Origin: Leifsonia sp. Root4
GTDB taxonomy: Bacteria; Actinomycetota; Actinomycetes; Actinomycetales; Microbacteriaceae
DNA: 64,000 nucleotides
NCBI RefSeq assembly: GCF_001425085.1
Contig: NZ_LMDN01000005.1
Location: 62,001 to 126,000 of the forward strand
Direction of reading: 5' to 3'
A program made the translations under genes and the position numbers. The notes under the pieces are model-generated. The model saw nothing but the letters and a program-made list of their open reading frames with translations, had not been told where the DNA came from and searched no databases. Each line of letters begins with the position of its first letter. Position 1 is the first letter of the stretch. Of this stretch, positions 63,031 to 64,000 are shown one piece after another.

Positions 63031-64000
63031 TCAGCGGCTGAGGAGGAGGGCGTCTCCCTGTCCGCCGCCGCCGCAGAGCGCGACCGCGGCGCGGCCGGAA
63101 CCGCGTCGCGAGAGCTCCAGCGCGGCGTGCAGCGCCAAGCGCGCACCGGATGCGCCGATCGGGTGGCCGAGTGCGATCGCCCCGCCGTGGATGTTCACGA
63201 TTGCGGCGTCGACGCCCAGATCGCGGGTCGACTGGATGCCGACCGCGGCGAAGGCCTCGTTGATCTCGATGAGGTCGAGCGATGCGGCATCCCACCCCTG
63301 TCGGCCGAGCGCTGCGGTGATGGCGTTGGACGGCTGCGAGTGCAAGGAGTTGTCCGGCCCGGCGACGTGGCCACTGGACTCGACGACGGCGAGCCAGGCG
63401 TGACCGTTCGCCTCGGCCCACGCCCTGCTGGCCAGCACGAGCGCGCTGGCGCCATCGCTCAGCGGGGAGGAGTTACCCGCCGTGATCGAGCCGTCGACGT
63501 CGAACGCCGGGCGGAGCGCCCCGAGCGTCTCGGCGGTGCTGCTGGGGCGCACGCCCTCGTCCCCGGTCACCACTACGGGCTCGCCCCGGCGCTGCGGGAT
63601 CTCGACGGGAACGATCTCGTCTGCGAAGAGGCCGGATTCCGCGGCAGCCCCGGCGCGCCGATGGGAGGACGCCGCGAACTCGTCCTGCTCGACGCGTTCG
63701 AGGCCGAGCACGGCGATCGAGCGCTCGGTGGAGAGTCCCATCGAGAGCCCGTCGAATGCATCGGTCAGACCGTCGTGGGCGGCGTGGTCGAGCATCTCGA
63801 CGCTGCCGTACGGCCAGCCGCGGCGGGAGCCTGGCAGCAGGTGCGGCGCGTTCGTCATCGACTCCTGACCACCGGCGACGACGACATCCGCCTCGCCCAG
63901 CCGGATCAAGCGGGCGGCGTCGACCACGGCCGCGAGGCCGGAGAGGCACACCTTGTTCAGGGTGATCGCGTTCACCGACCACGGGACACCGGCCGCGATC
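63031..64000 (-). CDS. Acetyl-CoA C-acetyltransferase (thiolase), partial at the window edge
   Basis: The C-terminal 323 codons of a thiolase; the gene continues beyond 64000, where the frame is open (IAAGVPWSVNAITLNKVCLSGL). The acyl-accepting Cys is in NKVCLSGL. The active-site His and second Cys are in GGAIALGHPIGASGAR and ALCGGGGQGDALLL, and NEAFAAV is also conserved, so the enzyme appears intact. It condenses or cleaves acetoacetyl-CoA-type substrates. The usual length near 390-400 residues implies that about 70 residues are missing. The repeat at 62959 lies just downstream of its stop. Confidence 0.92.
   Translation of the reverse strand, partial: IAAGVPWSVNAITLNKVCLSGLAAVVDAARLIRLGEADVVVAGGQESMTNAPHLLPGSRRGWPYGSVEMLDHAAHDGLTDAFDGLSMGLSTERSIAVLGLERVEQDEFAASSHRRAGAAAESGLFADEIVPVEIPQRRGEPVVVTGDEGVRPSSTAETLGALRPAFDVDGSITAGNSSPLSDGASALVLASRAWAEANGHAWLAVVESSGHVAGPDNSLHSQPSNAITAALGRQGWDAASLDLIEINEAFAAVGIQSTRDLGVDAAIVNIHGGAIALGHPIGASGARLALHAALELSRRGSGRAAVALCGGGGQGDALLLSR

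Overview
The window reads as chromosome of a high-GC actinobacterium, most likely a member of the Microbacteriaceae. The signs are GTG/TTG starts, many start codons placed 6-7 bases after a TAnnnT -10 box (leaderless genes), a DtxR/IdeR-type iron box, an NrtR-controlled NAD operon, a DUF3117 gene, and the fdxA-dapC and dapD/dapE neighbourhoods. I see no rRNA, tRNA, transposase, integrase, prophage or CRISPR array. Family assignments come from reading motifs; no database search was run.

Layout. 1-11.3 kb is a patchwork of small accessory genes: a partial sugar acetyltransferase, three VOC (glyoxalase-fold) proteins, a methyltransferase, three alpha/beta hydrolases, a PPOX/F420 protein, an ECF sigma factor with a membrane-anchored partner, PhnA, a bile-acid/sodium-type symporter and small conserved proteins. 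11.3-14.8 kb is a catabolic cassette: a GntR/FCD repressor divergent from an amidohydrolase that overlaps a CynX/NimT-type MFS transporter. 14.8-20.5 kb holds an ABC-F protein, a LysR-type HTH without effector domain, DUF2277, an EamA exporter, a DHA2 efflux pump and a 45-residue leaderless ORF. 20.6-23.2 kb has a membrane-fused multicopper oxidase next to a DUF6220 membrane protein.

23.4-29.3 kb is one tightly overlapped operon, nrtR-nadA-nadB-nadC-cysteine desulfurase, for de novo NAD synthesis; the desulfurase probably supplies the NadA Fe-S cluster. 29.5-34.5 kb is the glycine cleavage operon gcvT-gcvH-gcvP behind a tandem glycine riboswitch. 34.7-36.3 kb has a small membrane protein, a CPBP protease-like protein and a DCC-type thiol oxidoreductase. 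36.5-41.9 kb is a peptide ABC importer with a fused double ATPase. 42.1-45.5 kb has typA, a secreted M23 peptidase and a lipoprotein. 45.8-49.3 kb is the efeUOB iron/haem system under a DtxR-like box.

49.4-62.8 kb is a housekeeping block: a degenerate PIG-L/membrane fusion, fdxA, dapC, gltA, a penicillin acylase-family enzyme, dapD and dapE (lysine/peptidoglycan precursors), a PigV-like membrane mannosyltransferase candidate, DUF3117, an O-methyltransferase and tatB. The window ends inside a thiolase.

The least ordinary material is non-coding: a 64-bp tandem repeat before fdxA, large nested inverted repeats between convergent genes (16.5, 17.3 and 55.0 kb), dispersed intergenic repeats (45.7/63.0 kb and 45.6/52.2 kb), a 26-bp palindromic operator at 165-190, and strong enrichment of the word GGATGCC in both orientations. 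I found no convincing multi-gene undescribed system. The best candidates for new biology are these repeats, the degenerate PIG-L fusion, the orphan LysR HTH protein and the short ORFs.
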